Positions 11,049-22,050 of a DNA stretch of 64,000 nt are shown here, piece after piece (position 1 is the first letter of the stretch; each line of letters begins with the position of its first letter). The stretch is taken from positions 2,924,001 through 2,988,000 of the forward strand of contig OX365955.1 in the NCBI GenBank assembly GCA_947247005.1, read 5' to 3'. The notes under the pieces are model-generated. The model saw only the letters and a program-made list of their open reading frames with translations. It was not told the DNA's origin and searched no databases. Made by a program: the position numbers and the translations under genes. The DNA comes from Spisula solida. Taxonomy: Eukaryota > Mollusca > Bivalvia > Venerida > Mactridae.

Positions 11049-11357
11049 GGAAGCGCTGTGCTTATGCAGCTGCAGTCACCTGCTGTTTAGATCCAGGGTC
11101 TCAATATTGCCTAGCACTCACTGAAATTTCGGACAATTTCTTCGGTAAATAAACTATTGCAATGCGACAAAGACCGATGTTATCCGCATGGAATAATTGA
11201 ATTAGTCTGGTTCACGACATTCTTACAAAATGCATCTTTTTTTGGATTTTTTTTTTGAAATCGCAAACCATCGAGAACAGGTCACGTGCCCCTCCATGGA
11301 CTTTTTACTTTATGCTATCCAATATACCTGCTCGCTCAAGGCTCGCAGGTAACAAGT
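11049..11357 (+). repeat. ~300-bp dispersed repeat family D, copy 2
   Basis: Near match of 8396-8700, ending in the hairpin CTGCTCGCTCAAGGCTCGCAG then GTAACAAGT. Confidence 0.82.
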
Positions 11358-11371
11358 AATAGCTAAAAAAC

Positions 11372-11820
11372 GTTGCGTTGCACTACTAGGGGAAATCAGT
11401 TGTTGCTATTTTTAGAATTCGATCACGCATATGCTGCAAGTCTCAAAACATGTACAAATAAAGCGGTGCAATAATACAGGACACTACTTGTATACTGCTA
11501 ATGTTATAATTCGATCACGGTTATACTGCAAGTCTCACAATCTGGTATAAGTAAAGATAAAATTGCGTTGCGTTGCGTTGCTTTACTAGGGTAAATCATT
11601 TGTTGCTGTTTTTAGAATTCGAGGCTGTGAGCTATGCTGCTAGTCTCAAAAACTGGTACATGTACTACTAATCGCAAAAATTGCGTTGCGTTACAATACT
11701 GCGATAAATCATTTGTTGCTGTTTTTAGAATTCGATGCTGCGAGCTATGCTACAAGTGTCAAAGCTGGTACTAGAAATAGCTTAAACATCATTGCGTTGC
11801 AATAAAGTTACTGAAAAAAA
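11372..11820 (+). repeat. ~120- to 130-bp diverged tandem array, about 4 units
   Basis: Each unit has TTGCGTTGCGTTGC, then AAATCATTTGTTGCTGTTTT, TAGAATTCGA, GCTATGCTGCAAGTCTCAAA and CTGGTAC. Units differ by small indels and short GTTGC expansions. Confidence 0.82.
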
Positions 11821-12004
11821 TGTTTAAACTTTACTTACATTGACGTGAGGTAGAGTGTAAGACACACGAGTGATGTCAGCTATCTTCTGAACATTCAAAG
11901 TAGACCAGCCTGAAAGAATAGAGGAAAATAATGTCAAAACAAGTCATGTGACTTTGGTGTCATGCTGGTTTTGGTTGGTAATAAATAGAGGATCTTGCAT
12001 GAGT

Positions 12005-12102
12005 GCTCATTACATACGAGTTTTATTAAACGAGTGGACAAAATGATATGACACGAGGCTTGTTTATGTCGACAAATTTAATAAAACTCGTATGTCATGA
12101 GC
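12005..12102. repeat. Hairpin with 26-bp arms
   Basis: 12005-12030 pairs with 12077-12102 with one mismatch (arm core ACATACGAGTTTTATTAAA). The loop is 46 nt. Confidence 0.9.
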
Positions 12103-12280
12103 ATGAATGTTAGATTCTATTGATCACATAATCTTAGAAACGCTCATTATTGTTCAAAATGATGATGTACGCTGCATATGTTTCAGCCAAAATTCAGCCG
12201 TACAACGAACGCGACGTCATGACGACGTTGGTATTATCCTTGACGGATCAATGCATGGATTGGCTAACGTTACGTCGAGC

Positions 12281-12871
12281 TAAAGGACAAGGTTCATTTA
12301 TGGCTTAATTTGGCCCTGAGTTTTATCGAAAATAGAAATGCATCTTCCTATAAATCTGTCCTATGTTTCTAATAGCCTAACATTGTCTTTCAAAAAATTA
12401 AGCATGCTTCCAAATTTCCCTCGGAAAATGTCGACAAATCTACTTGAAATAGGTTAAGTTTACCAAAAAATGTCATTTTTGGCCATTTTTAAGGCGTAAA
12501 ACCTTCCCAAAAACCACGATGGCACTCTTGCGACACTTTGATATTTTGTACATATATAAAGACTTGCAGACCACTGGTTATGTGAAAATATAAAAGTGTC
12601 GCAAGAGTGCAATCGTGGTTTTTGGGAAGGATTTACGTCGTTAATAGTCGTGAAAATGGCCAAAAATGACATTTTGGGCTAAAAATGGCATATAATTCAT
12701 ATTTTTGGCAGTTTTGTCAACAAATTACAAGGGAAATTGGGATATATGCTTATTTTTTACACCGGAAATGTCCAGTTATTTGAATTATAGGACAGATTAA
12801 TAGGAACATGCATTTTTATTTTTTGAAAAATCACAGGGCCAAAATAAGCCATTAGTGAACCTTGTCCTTTA
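12281..12871. mobile_element. Long-TIR MITE, ~590 bp
   Basis: Outer ends TAAAGGACAAGGTTCA and TGAACCTTGTCCTTTA are inverted. Almost the whole length folds back: TTCCCAAAAACCACGAT/ATCGTGGTTTTTGGGAA and GCACTCTTGCGACACTTT/AAAGTGTCGCAAGAGTGC lie near the centre (12505-12630). The flanks CTAA/TTAA may be a TTAA duplication with one change. No coding content. Confidence 0.85.
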
Positions 12872-12884
12872 AATATTTATTGCA

Positions 12885-12945
12885 CAGTCTGGGAGTGCCG
12901 AACGATATTTACGGCACGGCTTTACGGCACTCCTGGACCGCAGGT
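12885..12945. repeat. Short hairpin
   Basis: GGGAGTGCCG pairs with CGGCACTCC about 20 bp apart, within otherwise plain sequence. Confidence 0.5.
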
Positions 12946-13159
12946 TATATGATAAAGCATAATTATGTTTAATTTATTGTTAAGCTTACGGGAATAAGTG
13001 GAGAAGATTTTGTCGTTTGGTTCCGAAAGCAGATACAATGTGAGAATCATTTTGACACACTAGGCTCCCGTGTTCCCACATGAGTCATTAATCTGGATCC
13101 ATCTGTAAGTTCGTGCATTACAAAACATGAAATGATAAAAGCCTTGGTCGATATTTGAG

Positions 13160-13470
13160 AGGTTGATGATTAATGCTACGGTCACAAAGCTCGTACGATA
13201 TCCGTACGAATTTATCAAATCGAGTTCACAATTATTGAAATCCTAACGGTGTTTGTCTGTACGTAGCGTCTGGTCACAGCTTGTACCACGAACGTTCTAT
13301 AGAGATACACTCGTACGTTATCTGTAAAATGCTCGTACGAGTTCAGGAAATCCGTACGGTGCTCGTACGAGTCCTCGGTGTCCGTACGGGCTCAGTACGA
13401 ACGCCGTTCGAGTTTGCCAAAATTAAATCGTACTGAGCTCGTAAGGAGCTCGTGCGGCAAATGGGACGTT
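13160..13470. repeat. Cluster of CTCGTACGAG / CCGTACGG palindromes
   Basis: TCGTACG and CCGTACGG motifs recur at least ten times in ~300 bp, in both orientations, in a far more CG-rich context than the surroundings. Spacing is irregular. It could be a degenerate tandem array or a MITE core. Confidence 0.6.
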
Positions 13471-14120
13471 AGTATAATGGTGGGGATTAGATGTCGAGAT
13501 CGAGTGCAACAACGAAATCAACGACAATTCAACTCCCTCGATAAATAAGCATTTTCCAGTAGTTGTTTTTTTTATATTTCTTGTTAATACAACTAGACAG
13601 GTCTTAGAGGTGCATCGGTCTTAACAGTTTATTTTTATGATGGATATTATCAACACGATTTCAAAATGATTACAGACGTCCTAAATTATCAGCGGAACTA
13701 AAATGTACTCTTAAAAATGGCAGTAAATACATGATATATCAATCGTGCATGTGATTACTATAACTCATTATTTATGGCTTATTTACGACATGATTGGGTT
13801 TCTAAAATCCGTTTTTGTGTGGCTTACGCTACACAGTGATATTATTAATTTTGTATTCGAAATCTTATTCTGATTAAATGAACATAAAATGTATGGGGTA
13901 TTGCCTCCAAAAGGTTCATATTCCAAAGTGTGGTATTAAGAAACAATATAATCGATTCGTTTGATCTTAATTGTGAAAACTGATTTTATGCCGGCTGAGA
14001 CATAATTATCAAACACGTATAAAATGTCTGTGAATTATGCGAACACTGATATATGAAATACAGAACCGTCGGTAGATGACTTTGCACATAAGGGAAACCG
14101 TGTTGGGATGTAGAATAACA
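13471..14120. other. No feature seen
   Basis: A+T-rich spacer; no supported features. Confidence 0.4.
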
Positions 14121-14340
14121 TACTGTAAAATCATAAATTTTCGCCGGAATTAAATTTCGCGGATTTTGATAATATGGAAATTTGGGTGGTTTCTTAAATT
14201 CGCGGATTTTTGATATTGAATTAAAAACCTCTTGTTCTGTCTTTGTAGGTAAACTATTCGTGGGGATTGAATTTCGTGATCTAGTTCATCCGCATAATCA
14301 ACAAAATTAATCCACCGCGAATATTAATAACTTTACGGTA
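14121..14340. mobile_element. 220-bp MITE with TACYGTAAA ends
   Basis: Ends TACTGTAAAATCATAAATTT and AATATTAATAACTTTACGGTA are inverted with a few mismatches. CGCGGATTTT-type segments are repeated inside. TA at both ends suggests a Tc1/mariner-type origin. Confidence 0.75.
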
Positions 14341-15021
14341 GGTTCACAAACGATCGAGTTGATGATATCAAATGATAGAGTGAGATTTAGCACTGATGTA
14401 TCCAGTTTATTATATATCTGTAGTTACTGTACTAAAATATAGTATTACATAATCAATAGACAAGGACCGCAAAGACCAGGGCCGAACTTAAAATATTGTT
14501 TGTTTTCCCTTCCCGACCCAAGATGAGTAAGAATGGGTAGGTAGGTAGGCTATTATTTTTTTTGGAATTGTTTCAGAACGATAGTTACTGGCCAAGACAT
14601 ACAATTAATGAAATCAAAGTACTGAAGTATTGTTACTTGGGGGATAACGCAAATCTTGGTAATCTATTAAAAAATACCTTAAATGGTATTGGATTAATAA
14701 GTATGAATATTGTGAAAACTTTTCAGAAATATCGATGACAACTGACTCATTAAAATTTCATCTTACGAACCCATTTATGCAATCCGACCATAAAAACTCA
14801 TGAACTTGTTTCAACTATAACGGGGGCTGATATACCTAGTTTTAGCTGAGAAAAAGTATTAAAAAGACTACCTAAAGAATAACAGTAAATAGTAATAGTA
14901 ATAGCAGGCATCTGCATGCATCTGCATAAATAATGTTTGACGGTAGTAAACAAAAAGAATATAAGTAATTGGATAGGGGATGAATTGTCGCAAAAAATGA
15001 AAAAAATAACAACTTAAACTA
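14341..15021. other. No feature seen
   Basis: Low-complexity A+T-rich spacer. A short GTAATAGTAATAG stretch lies near 14888. Confidence 0.4.
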
Positions 15022-15022
15022 C

Positions 15023-15080
15023 ACTAAGTCAAAATTCCATAACTCTAAGTCAAAATTCCATAACTCTAAGTCAAAATTCT
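15023..15080 (+). repeat. 22-bp direct repeat, about 2.7 copies
   Basis: CTAAGTCAAAATTCCATAAC repeats with the second copy identical and the third diverging at its end. Confidence 0.9.
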
Positions 15081-15680
15081 ACGAACGAACCAAAAAAGGG
15101 TACGAATAACGCGAACGATTCATAAAGGGGACGAAACAGTATGGTCTCGAATCTCGGCGCGAAATGTGTAAACAACACCGCTTGGAAAAGGGTTGTTCAA
15201 ACGATAGACGCAACATGTTTAGCCGAAGATCTGAGGTAAATTTAATGGATGAAACGTCGATAAATACTATTTATCAATGCAAAATATTGTAAATAGTGCA
15301 AAATAAATACATTATAACAGGAGTTTGTTGCTAAACTGTAATATGAACGTTATGAAACCAAACAGTGTAAATTTCGTCTGCTTAACCAGGTACTGTAACA
15401 GCGACAGTATTATCAACCCTAAAAAACTATGAGTCATTCTACTGCGCGTAGGAATTTATTCGCACAAAAACATTAACTCACAGAAGAAACATTCCAAAAA
15501 TTCTCGCAATACAAAGGAATAAAAAATAATTCAATTGCTAGGGACAAATGTTCTTAAAAATGTTTGAAAATCATGATTTTGGTTTAGATTGGCTGGAACT
15601 CGTATTTTGCTCGGATGAATTGGTTGTGGAGAAATTACATGGGTAAAATCGTAGTGATTTCTAAAGTTGGTATGTAACAA
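15081..15680. other. No feature seen
   Basis: Spacer without supported features. Confidence 0.4.
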
Positions 15681-15704
15681 TACTTGGGGGAAATCCCCCA
15701 AGTA
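15681..15704. repeat. Perfect 10-bp hairpin
   Basis: TACTTGGGGG, a four-base AAAT loop, then CCCCCAAGTA. There is no poly-T or gene context, so I do not call it a terminator. Confidence 0.85.
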
Positions 15705-16211
15705 AAGACCAAGTCTGCCAAATTGTGCGCCGGAGTGTAACGAGGTAACACAGAAATTGATAATGTGACTTTCCTTAAAATTCTGTAAACACTCATTTGT
15801 TTTACTTTAAATATTGAAATTTATTTATCTACCTAGAATAATAGTTTTGACAGCAATTATGACGAATATTTATACCTAAATAAGAAAATATTAAATTCAA
15901 AATTTAAAAAATCGAAGAGTTCCTTTTCATTGAAAATCTATGTCATTAAGCGATGCAAGCATCTAAATGACGTATTTGGCGGTCACTTCAGCAGATGTTA
16001 CCGATTAAAACAATCGGGTTATTCGCAGCATATGTAAAGAGGTGCCAAAATTGTAAGAAAGAAACAAGCCGGTGAACAAAAACTAACATTTTCATCCCCA
16101 ATTTTTCATAAAAAGTATTATTTCAATTTGGGTAATACAATATTTTGGGTAGGGCCGTATTTCGGGTAAGTAGTGGAAGGGGAATCAAACGAAATTTTAT
16201 TTTAGGCCCAT
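15705..16211. other. No feature seen
   Basis: Spacer without supported features. Confidence 0.4.
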
Positions 16212-16284
16212 GGTACTGTTTGGTCAAAGCACTTGTGGTCATATTGAACCTATGCTCAAATTATACATTCAATCGACATCTGTG

Positions 16285-16531
16285 TGGTATTCACAAAACA
16301 TATTAAGTGAAATCTTAGAATTTTCTTAAAATCTCAAAATTTCCTTGTGTCAGCTAAACAGGAAAATCAAGATTATCAATTTTTTACATTGTTTTGAAGC
16401 ATTATGTAAAAAACTACAATAATCACACAGAAATCATGGGTTATTCTTAGTTTCTTTGGATATGTGCAGCTCCATTTTTTAATTTAAGTCAAAATATTTA
16501 AGTTGTGTCTCAAGATGCTTTGTGAATACCA
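16285..16531. mobile_element. ~247-bp MITE with TGGTATTCAC ends
   Basis: TGGTATTCACAAAACATATT at the left mirrors GATGCTTTGTGAATACCA at the right. A further right end of the family is at about 57960-58032. Confidence 0.78.
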
Positions 16532-16696
16532 TCCCAGGGACCACATAATAATTTATTAACACCCTGTTCGATTCCAAATATTGTACATTTATTTGATCTT
16601 ATACCGCTTTCTATATTTGTTTGTTGTATTCTTCTCTTTTTGTCTTATCTATCATCATGATCATAGTAACGGAGGATATGAGTGGCGCGATTTCTG

Positions 16697-17370
16697 CAAT
16701 ACTGCACTGGATAAAGTGTGCAATAATTGTAATACTGCACTGGATAACGTGTGCAATAATTGTAATACTGCACTGGATAAAGTGTGCAATAATTGTAATA
16801 CTGCACTGGATAAAGTGTGCAATAATTGTAATACAGCACTGGCTAAAGTGTGCAATAATTGTAATACTGCACTGGATAAAGTTTCAAATAATTGTAATAC
16901 TGCACTGGATAAAGTGTGCAATAAGTGTAATACTGCACTGGATAAAGTGTGAAATAATTGTAATACTGCACTGGATAAAGTGTGCAATAATTGTAATACT
17001 GCACTGGCTAAAGTGTGCAATAATTGTAATACTGCACTGGATAACGTGTGCAATAATTGTAATACTGCACTGTATAAAGTGTGAAATAATTGTAATACTG
17101 CACTGGATAACGTGTGCAATAATTGTAATACTGCACTGGATAAAGTGTGCAATAATTGTAATACTGCACTGGATAAAGTGTGCAATAATTGTAATACAGC
17201 ACTGGCTAAAGTGTGCAATAATTGTAATACTGCACTATATAAAGTGTGCAATAATTGTAATACTGCACTGTATAAAGTGTGAAATAATTGTAAAACTGCA
17301 CTGTATAAAGTGTGCAATAATTGTAATACTGCACTGGATAAAGTGGGCAATAATTGTAATACTTCACTGG
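16697..17370 (+). repeat. 33-bp satellite, 20 full units without indels
   Basis: The unit is ACTGCACTGGATAAAGTGTG then CAATAATTGTAAT. Starts run from 16701 to 17361 at an exact 33-bp step. Since 33 is 3 x 11, frames on both strands stay open (one reads LHWIKCAIIV-like 11-mers, another NTALDKVCNNC). Four mutually exclusive frames being open shows that unit length, not coding, explains them. TAACGGAGG (16667-16675) and CCTCCGTTA (17391-17399) form a short inverted pair around the array. Confidence 0.95.
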
Positions 17371-17546
17371 GTGTGGCTCTTCAACCATGACCTCCGTTAA
17401 ACTATATGCTACAATATGTTGTATGTGTCATTTTGCGCATATGTGGTGTTTGCCGATTTGCCAGAAAGTTTATTTGTTGTTATTGTTGTTTTGTTAAATA
17501 ATTAGAACTTTATTTTTTCCGTAAGTACTTTGATAAAACAGTATCC

Positions 17547-17946
17547 ATGTGATTCGATATGCTATGCATAGGTTAATTGTAGTCTTACACGCGCAGTGGC
17601 TTCAAATTGCATAATTATGCACTTTATTAGTGAAGAAATCATTCACCTTAGCTAAGACTACGTAATTTAAAACATAAATTTGTTAATGGGGTGATCACGA
17701 AGGTATACGGGTACATACACTTTAAAATGTAACAATAATGAATACCGACGCATACTCTTTAATACTGTGTTGAATCGGGTGAACATCAACAACAACAACA
17801 ACGACGACAACAACAAACAACAAACGGTAAAACATTTACACATGAGACAAATCCGTGATGGTCGGCTTGATTGATTTGTAGACAAAGAGCAGAACTTGAT
17901 TCCCATAAAAAAGGTGTACCGCACGCCTCATCAATAAAATTCTACA
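17547..17946. other. CAA-rich low-complexity patch, otherwise nothing seen
   Basis: Around 17787-17825 a run of CAACAACAACGACGA-type trinucleotides. No gene supported. Confidence 0.5.
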
Positions 17947-17950
17947 TTAA

Positions 17951-18302
17951 AGGAGCACAACTCCGTATACATCAAAAATGAAATATTCTAAAAAAATACT
18001 TCAAAAACATATGAAGGTTTTTGAAAGGATGACTTCTGATTGAGACACGCTTGAAATCTCTATGTTTCGCATATAATTATGTCAAAATTATGTTCCGTAA
18101 TGCCACAGATAACATGAATGGGACGTAGCGCATGTTCTATTTATAGATTTTGTGGACTTTCACTGGAATTCGGCAAGATTCGCCAGCGATATAATTGTGA
18201 ACTACATTTGTATTTAATATTTGTTTTGCTAGTGCTCTTAGAAAAGATTGTAGTGTTTCTTTAATAGTTCATGCTTTTGTGGTCATCTCAAGTTCTGTCC
18301 CT
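17951..18302. mobile_element. 352-bp MITE with TTAA flanks
   Basis: TTAA at 17947-17950 and 18303-18306. Ends AGGAGCACAACTC and (reverse complement) AGGGACAGAACTT are imperfect inverted repeats. A related left end is at about 24094. The TTAA duplication suggests a piggyBac/Kolobok-type parent. Confidence 0.7.
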
Positions 18303-18306
18303 TTAA

Positions 18307-18470
18307 AACGATCAATAATTAATGACGCTTTAAGGAGATTTAATTAAACAAATACGTTAGTAATGCTTTGGCTAATAGATAATTAAGTGTAAAGCTAACA
18401 AGGGAAATTTATTGGACAGATAGCATCATGCGGTTTTTTTATTGTACATGATACGACATTTTGTTTTAGT
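18307..18470. other. No feature seen
   Basis: Short spacer. Confidence 0.4.
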
Positions 18471-18666
18471 TACGAGGGCTGTTCAGAAAGTTTAGAGACG
18501 CTGCTAATTTTACAAATTTCGCTATATTGTTACTTGGAACTTGGTACAATAATGCAAAAGATGACACAAACGTCGGATAGGGAAGTCAGTACACAACAGA
18601 AATGACACAAGTAGTGTACAAATTGCCAGCTCGATCTGTGTGAAAGTGGCCTCGGTGAAAATAAGA
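18471..18666 (+). mobile_element. Mariner 5' end fragment
   Basis: TACGAGGGCTGTTCAGAAAG is a typical mariner terminal repeat including the TA target. About 190 bp of leader follow. No matching right end was found, and the fragment stops at the next element. Confidence 0.65.
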
Positions 18667-18863
18667 AGTCCCTGAAGTGAAAATGCGACATTTATGTATT
18701 CAATTAAGCCGTTTAGACCGGATAATAAACCAATTAAACAGCATAATAAGCCATTTAAACGGCATAATAAGCCATTAAACGGCATAATAAGCCATTTAAA
18801 CGGTATAATAAGCCGCCTAAACGGCATAAAATAAATGTGACATTTGTCATTTCAGGGGCTCCG
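18667..18863. mobile_element. Small TIR element with internal ~21-bp tandem repeat
   Basis: AGTCCCTGAAGTGAAAATGC then GACATTTA at the left mirrors TGTGACATTTGTCATTTCAG then GGGCTCC at the right. Between them lie about six units of AAGCCATTTAAACGGCATAA-type sequence (18713-18830). Confidence 0.8.
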
Positions 18864-18907
18864 TAGAAAAACGAGATTCAGTAATTACTTTTCAAAAAAA
18901 GTTTTAA

Positions 18908-18966
18908 TAGAACAGAACAGAACAGAACAGAACAGAACAGAACAGAACAGAACAGAACAGAACAGA
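18908..18966 (+). repeat. (AGAAC)n microsatellite
   Basis: About 12 uninterrupted pentamer units. Confidence 0.97.
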
Positions 18967-19238
18967 GTTAAGTCAGAATAATTATTACACACCATAATCT
19001 TTTTAATTATACGATTGAATGCATAATCATCAAGATTGGAGGCTATCCAAAAGTAGAGTGGAAAGAAAATATCATGAAAAGTAGTCCATACTTATAAAAG
19101 ATAATACATGTATACGTATTACAATGTCACGACTCTTGTTATTTATATACAGTACACTGTCTGTCGAGCAACACCTTTCGAAGCTGCGTATATTGATTAT
19201 AGTTTAAAGGTTTTTGCTCTACCAGTGGAGGAAATCAT
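18967..19238. other. No feature seen
   Basis: A+T-rich spacer. Confidence 0.4.
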
Positions 19239-19322
19239 TGCCTGATCGGGCAATTCGGTGATTCGCCTACGTACGTGCCTGATCCGACAATTTTGCTGCG
19301 ACAATTGCCTGATCGGGCAATA
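19239..19322. repeat. Paired palindromic motif TTGCCTGATCGGGCAA
   Basis: The motif occurs at about 19239 and 19306, with a degenerate GCCTGATCCGACAAT between. Each is a near palindrome centred on CGATC/GATCG-like bases. Confidence 0.6.
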
Positions 19323-19483
19323 GAAACACCCACTTTTGAAAAGCAAAACAGTCTACAGAGGTGAAATATATAGTAAAAGTCGGCTTAGAGAAATGTTGAA
19401 GTTGTTGATAGAGAGAGGTTGTTTCTCTACTGTTCTGCAGAGGTTATATTGTTGTCTCAATACTGTCCTCACAACACTCGCAT

Positions 19484-19550
19484 ATTGTGAATTTATTAAT
19501 CCCTCTCGATACCCCTCATTTCTGATGGAATCCATAATCGCCACCTGAAT
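19484..19550 (+). repeat. Dispersed repeat family C, copy 2 (partial)
   Basis: TTTATTAATCCCTCTCGATA then CCCCTCATTTCTGATGG, related to 7762-7845 and 44178-44270. Confidence 0.6.
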
Positions 19551-19554
19551 GTAT

Positions 19555-19618
19555 TCATTCGTTCGCTCCGCCCTTTTTAATCATTAAAACATTACTTAAT
19601 ATGTTCTAACTATAACAT
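19555..19618 (-). repeat. Half copy of the 48.7-kb hairpin repeat
   Basis: The reverse complement of 48736-48797 with few changes, including CGCTCCGCCCTTTTTAATCA and ATTACTTAATATGTTCTAAC. Only one arm plus the loop is present. Confidence 0.8.
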
Positions 19619-20083
19619 AGATAACATGTTATCTATAGTCTCTGATTTGTTTAATAATTATTGTATGAAATGTATAGGTGGTGGTCTTTACGTCAATACC
19701 CACCCCCGGTGATAAAAATGGTGTCCGTAGCTACCAAATGTTTTATATGATTACCTGGACCCCCGAATGCTTTGGGTTGTCTAGGGAATCGGCAGAACTT
19801 AAGCAGAGAAAAATATCTATTGTCAGCACTTTCTGACCACAGGTTGCTGTATCATTGAAATACAATTTAAAAAATGATTATTTATATTTAAACTTTATAC
19901 ATCTAATATCTTAAACTACATCTGTATAATTATATCAATTTGTTTAAAAAATCTTTATCAAGTATACAATTACTTGTGTTTCTGAAATGTCTGTGATTTA
20001 CAGAATTCGCCATATTTAAGCCCAACAGTATAAACCCGAATATAAGACAAGGTTCTTGATTAATTAATACTGAGGCTAATAGG
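19619..20083. other. Palindromic ATAGATAACATG motif, otherwise nothing seen
   Basis: 19617-19645 reads ATAGATAACATGTTATCTAT then AGTCTCTG. A nearly identical motif is at about 40698-40725. Confidence 0.5.
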
Positions 20084-20375
20084 TTATAGGGGTATGTAGT
20101 AAAGGGTTAATGTCGAATTAAGGAGTACACGCGGCAATTAAAGTCAAGCAAATGCAAATTTAAGAATGGGTTAGTAGGATATATGGTAAAGGGTTAATGC
20201 CGTATTTAAGGAGTACACGCGGCAATTAAAGTCAAGCAAATGCAACTTTAAGAATGGGTTAGTAGGATATATGGTAAAGGGTTAATGTCGAATTTAAGGA
20301 GTACACGCGGCAATTAAAGTCAAGCAAATGCAATAAGAATGGGTTAGTAGGGTATATGGTAAAGGGTCGATGTCG
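20084..20375 (+). repeat. ~87-bp tandem array, 3-4 units
   Basis: Units share AAGGAGTACACGCGGCAATT, AAAGTCAAGCAAATGCAA, AAGAATGGGTTAGTAGGATA and GGTAAAGGGTTAATG. Steps are 87-88 bp; the last unit is shorter and more diverged. Confidence 0.93.
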
Positions 20376-20829
20376 AAACAAGGGAGTGTATACATCAATT
20401 GAGCCAAAAATGTAATAAAGACCGATTTGAAGGGAGGTTAATAGTCATTGAGTAAACCAAGGTTACTAATTACTTGCCAAGTAAATGTACTTTTCAAGTC
20501 ACAGGCAGTGTACTATAGGTCTACGCAAAACAATGCCAGTACAATCAACTTGACTGACCCTACAATAGACAAGATAGATAGACATTTACGTTCGAATTCT
20601 GTGAAGGTGAATGCATAATTTAGAACTTGGCTTCTCTGGTAATTTGACATAAAACATGTAAAGCTATCAATGTTTATTTGATGTAGATGGGAACATTGTT
20701 TGTATAAAATATGCATGATGCAAAACAATAAATTCCGAACCATTTATTAATTGATTTTACGAGGCACGAAAGCATTGTAATCAAGCACTTCAGAATATTA
20801 TATGGTAACTGTCAGTAGTGTGCCGATTA
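20376..20829. other. No feature seen
   Basis: Spacer without supported features. Confidence 0.4.
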
Positions 20830-20955
20830 TATAGTTTCGATTGACAGGTTAAATCAAGATACATAGTTTCGGTTGACAGGTTAAATCAAGTTACAATATA
20901 CATAGTTTCGGTTGACAGGTTAAATCAAGTTACATAGTTTCGGTTGACAGGTTAA
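20830..20955 (+). repeat. ~34- to 43-bp tandem repeat, 4 units
   Basis: TAGTTTCGGTTGACAGGTTA then AATCAAGTTACA repeats four times with one spacer difference. Confidence 0.93.
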
Positions 20956-21480
20956 GCTCAAGCTGTATGAAGCTTATTGGCAAATTGCGTGGGTACTGGT
21001 CACGCTATTCAAGATGGCGTCCAAGATGGCCACCGTAAACAGTGGACAATCAACCAAAAACATTATGTTCAAATGATAAAAATGTTGACTCCCCTGGACA
21101 ATATTCATTTCATGGTCTGCATTCACATACAATATTGACCACTATTAATGTCCCAGTGACGCCAATGCGGCTTAAAGCCGACCAGCTTCTATCGATAAAA
21201 TCTGCTAAAACCGTATAACAAGCATGATTGGCAAAAATAGTGAGGTCACAATTTCGCTTGACAGTGACGTCACAATTTCGCGTGTCGTAAAGCTCATGAC
21301 AAATAATAACTAAGTTAAAGAGCATTGTACTTGATTAATGGGACATTTGACAATATAATTGAATGACATTGCTAAACACAAAGTATGTGATCGTTTTGTT
21401 TCACTTTGTATCGTTTAAAGATGTTAACCTTATAACAATCGTAAGATTCTAACAAAGAAAGTCCTAGGGTTTGGTTTATT
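20956..21480. other. Short direct repeats only
   Basis: AAGATGGCGTCCAAGATGGC at about 21010 resembles 2407-2430. CACAATTTCGCTTGACAGTG near 21247 is followed by a partial second copy. Confidence 0.4.
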
Positions 21481-21545
21481 TGCTTTTATTTATCCTCTCC
21501 ACCGGAAATCCATATGGGCGAGGCCCCAGAAGAGGTTAGTCATTT
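21481..21545 (+). repeat. Dispersed fragment shared with the 56.8-kb LINE remnant
   Basis: TTGCTTTTATTTATCCTCTC then CACCGGAAATCCATATGGG. The reverse complement of 56772-56835 has the same order of blocks. Confidence 0.65.
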
Positions 21546-22050
21546 TAGTTCTTGTTGCATGATACAGACGATGTCCCAGTTCCAGAAGCATCCCTGGTTC
21601 TTTTACGTGCCGATGTAAAGCATCATTATCAGGATCAGGCTCAATCTCCATTTTATTTTATTTCAAATACAGAAAATTTGTTGAAAGAAAGATTATTTCT
21701 TTAAAGCAGAGAAAACAATATTGTTATCTCCTTAAATTCCAAAGACAAACGAATAAGTTTTAATGCATAGTAACAGATAAACTGTGCTAAATAAAAAGAA
21801 GCTGGGTTTTCGAGCTTGGTCCTGAATGCCTCATGTCATTTTCGGTCTCAAGTACAATTAATCTCTTTTTATAAGAAAATGAAAGTTGTCAAGGGTCGTA
21901 ATATGTTATCTAGAAACTGTTTTGATATTCTGTAACTGCTAAGGAACATATAATTTCATGACTGTACATATTATTTGAAACAAATAGCAAATACAGAATG
22001 GAGCTTAAGCCTGATCCTGCAAACGGATTCTTTGTGAACACGGGGCCTGG
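21546..22050. other. No feature seen
   Basis: Spacer without supported features. Confidence 0.4.

Larger units (their letters stand above)
16212..17546. mobile_element. Possible hAT-like TIR element enclosing a MITE and the 33-bp array
   Basis: The left end GGTACTGTTTGGTCAAAGCA and the reverse complement of the right end, GGATACTGTTTTATCAAAGT, align over ~27 bp. The same TIR is seen in the 29295-29484 MITE, which has an 8-bp duplication. CCATG occurs at both flanks but offset by one base, so the target duplication is not certain. No transposase is present. Confidence 0.5.

Noticed and set aside
12460..12672. 70-codon frame
   Set aside because: It lies in the centre of the long-TIR MITE and is produced by the palindrome.
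15681..15704. Rho-independent terminator
   Set aside because: Not a bacterial context, no T run after the stem and no gene upstream.
16581..17400. A 259-codon plus-strand frame and a 229-codon minus-strand frame
   Set aside because: Both consist almost entirely of the 33-bp unit. Mutually overlapping frames on both strands argue against real proteins.
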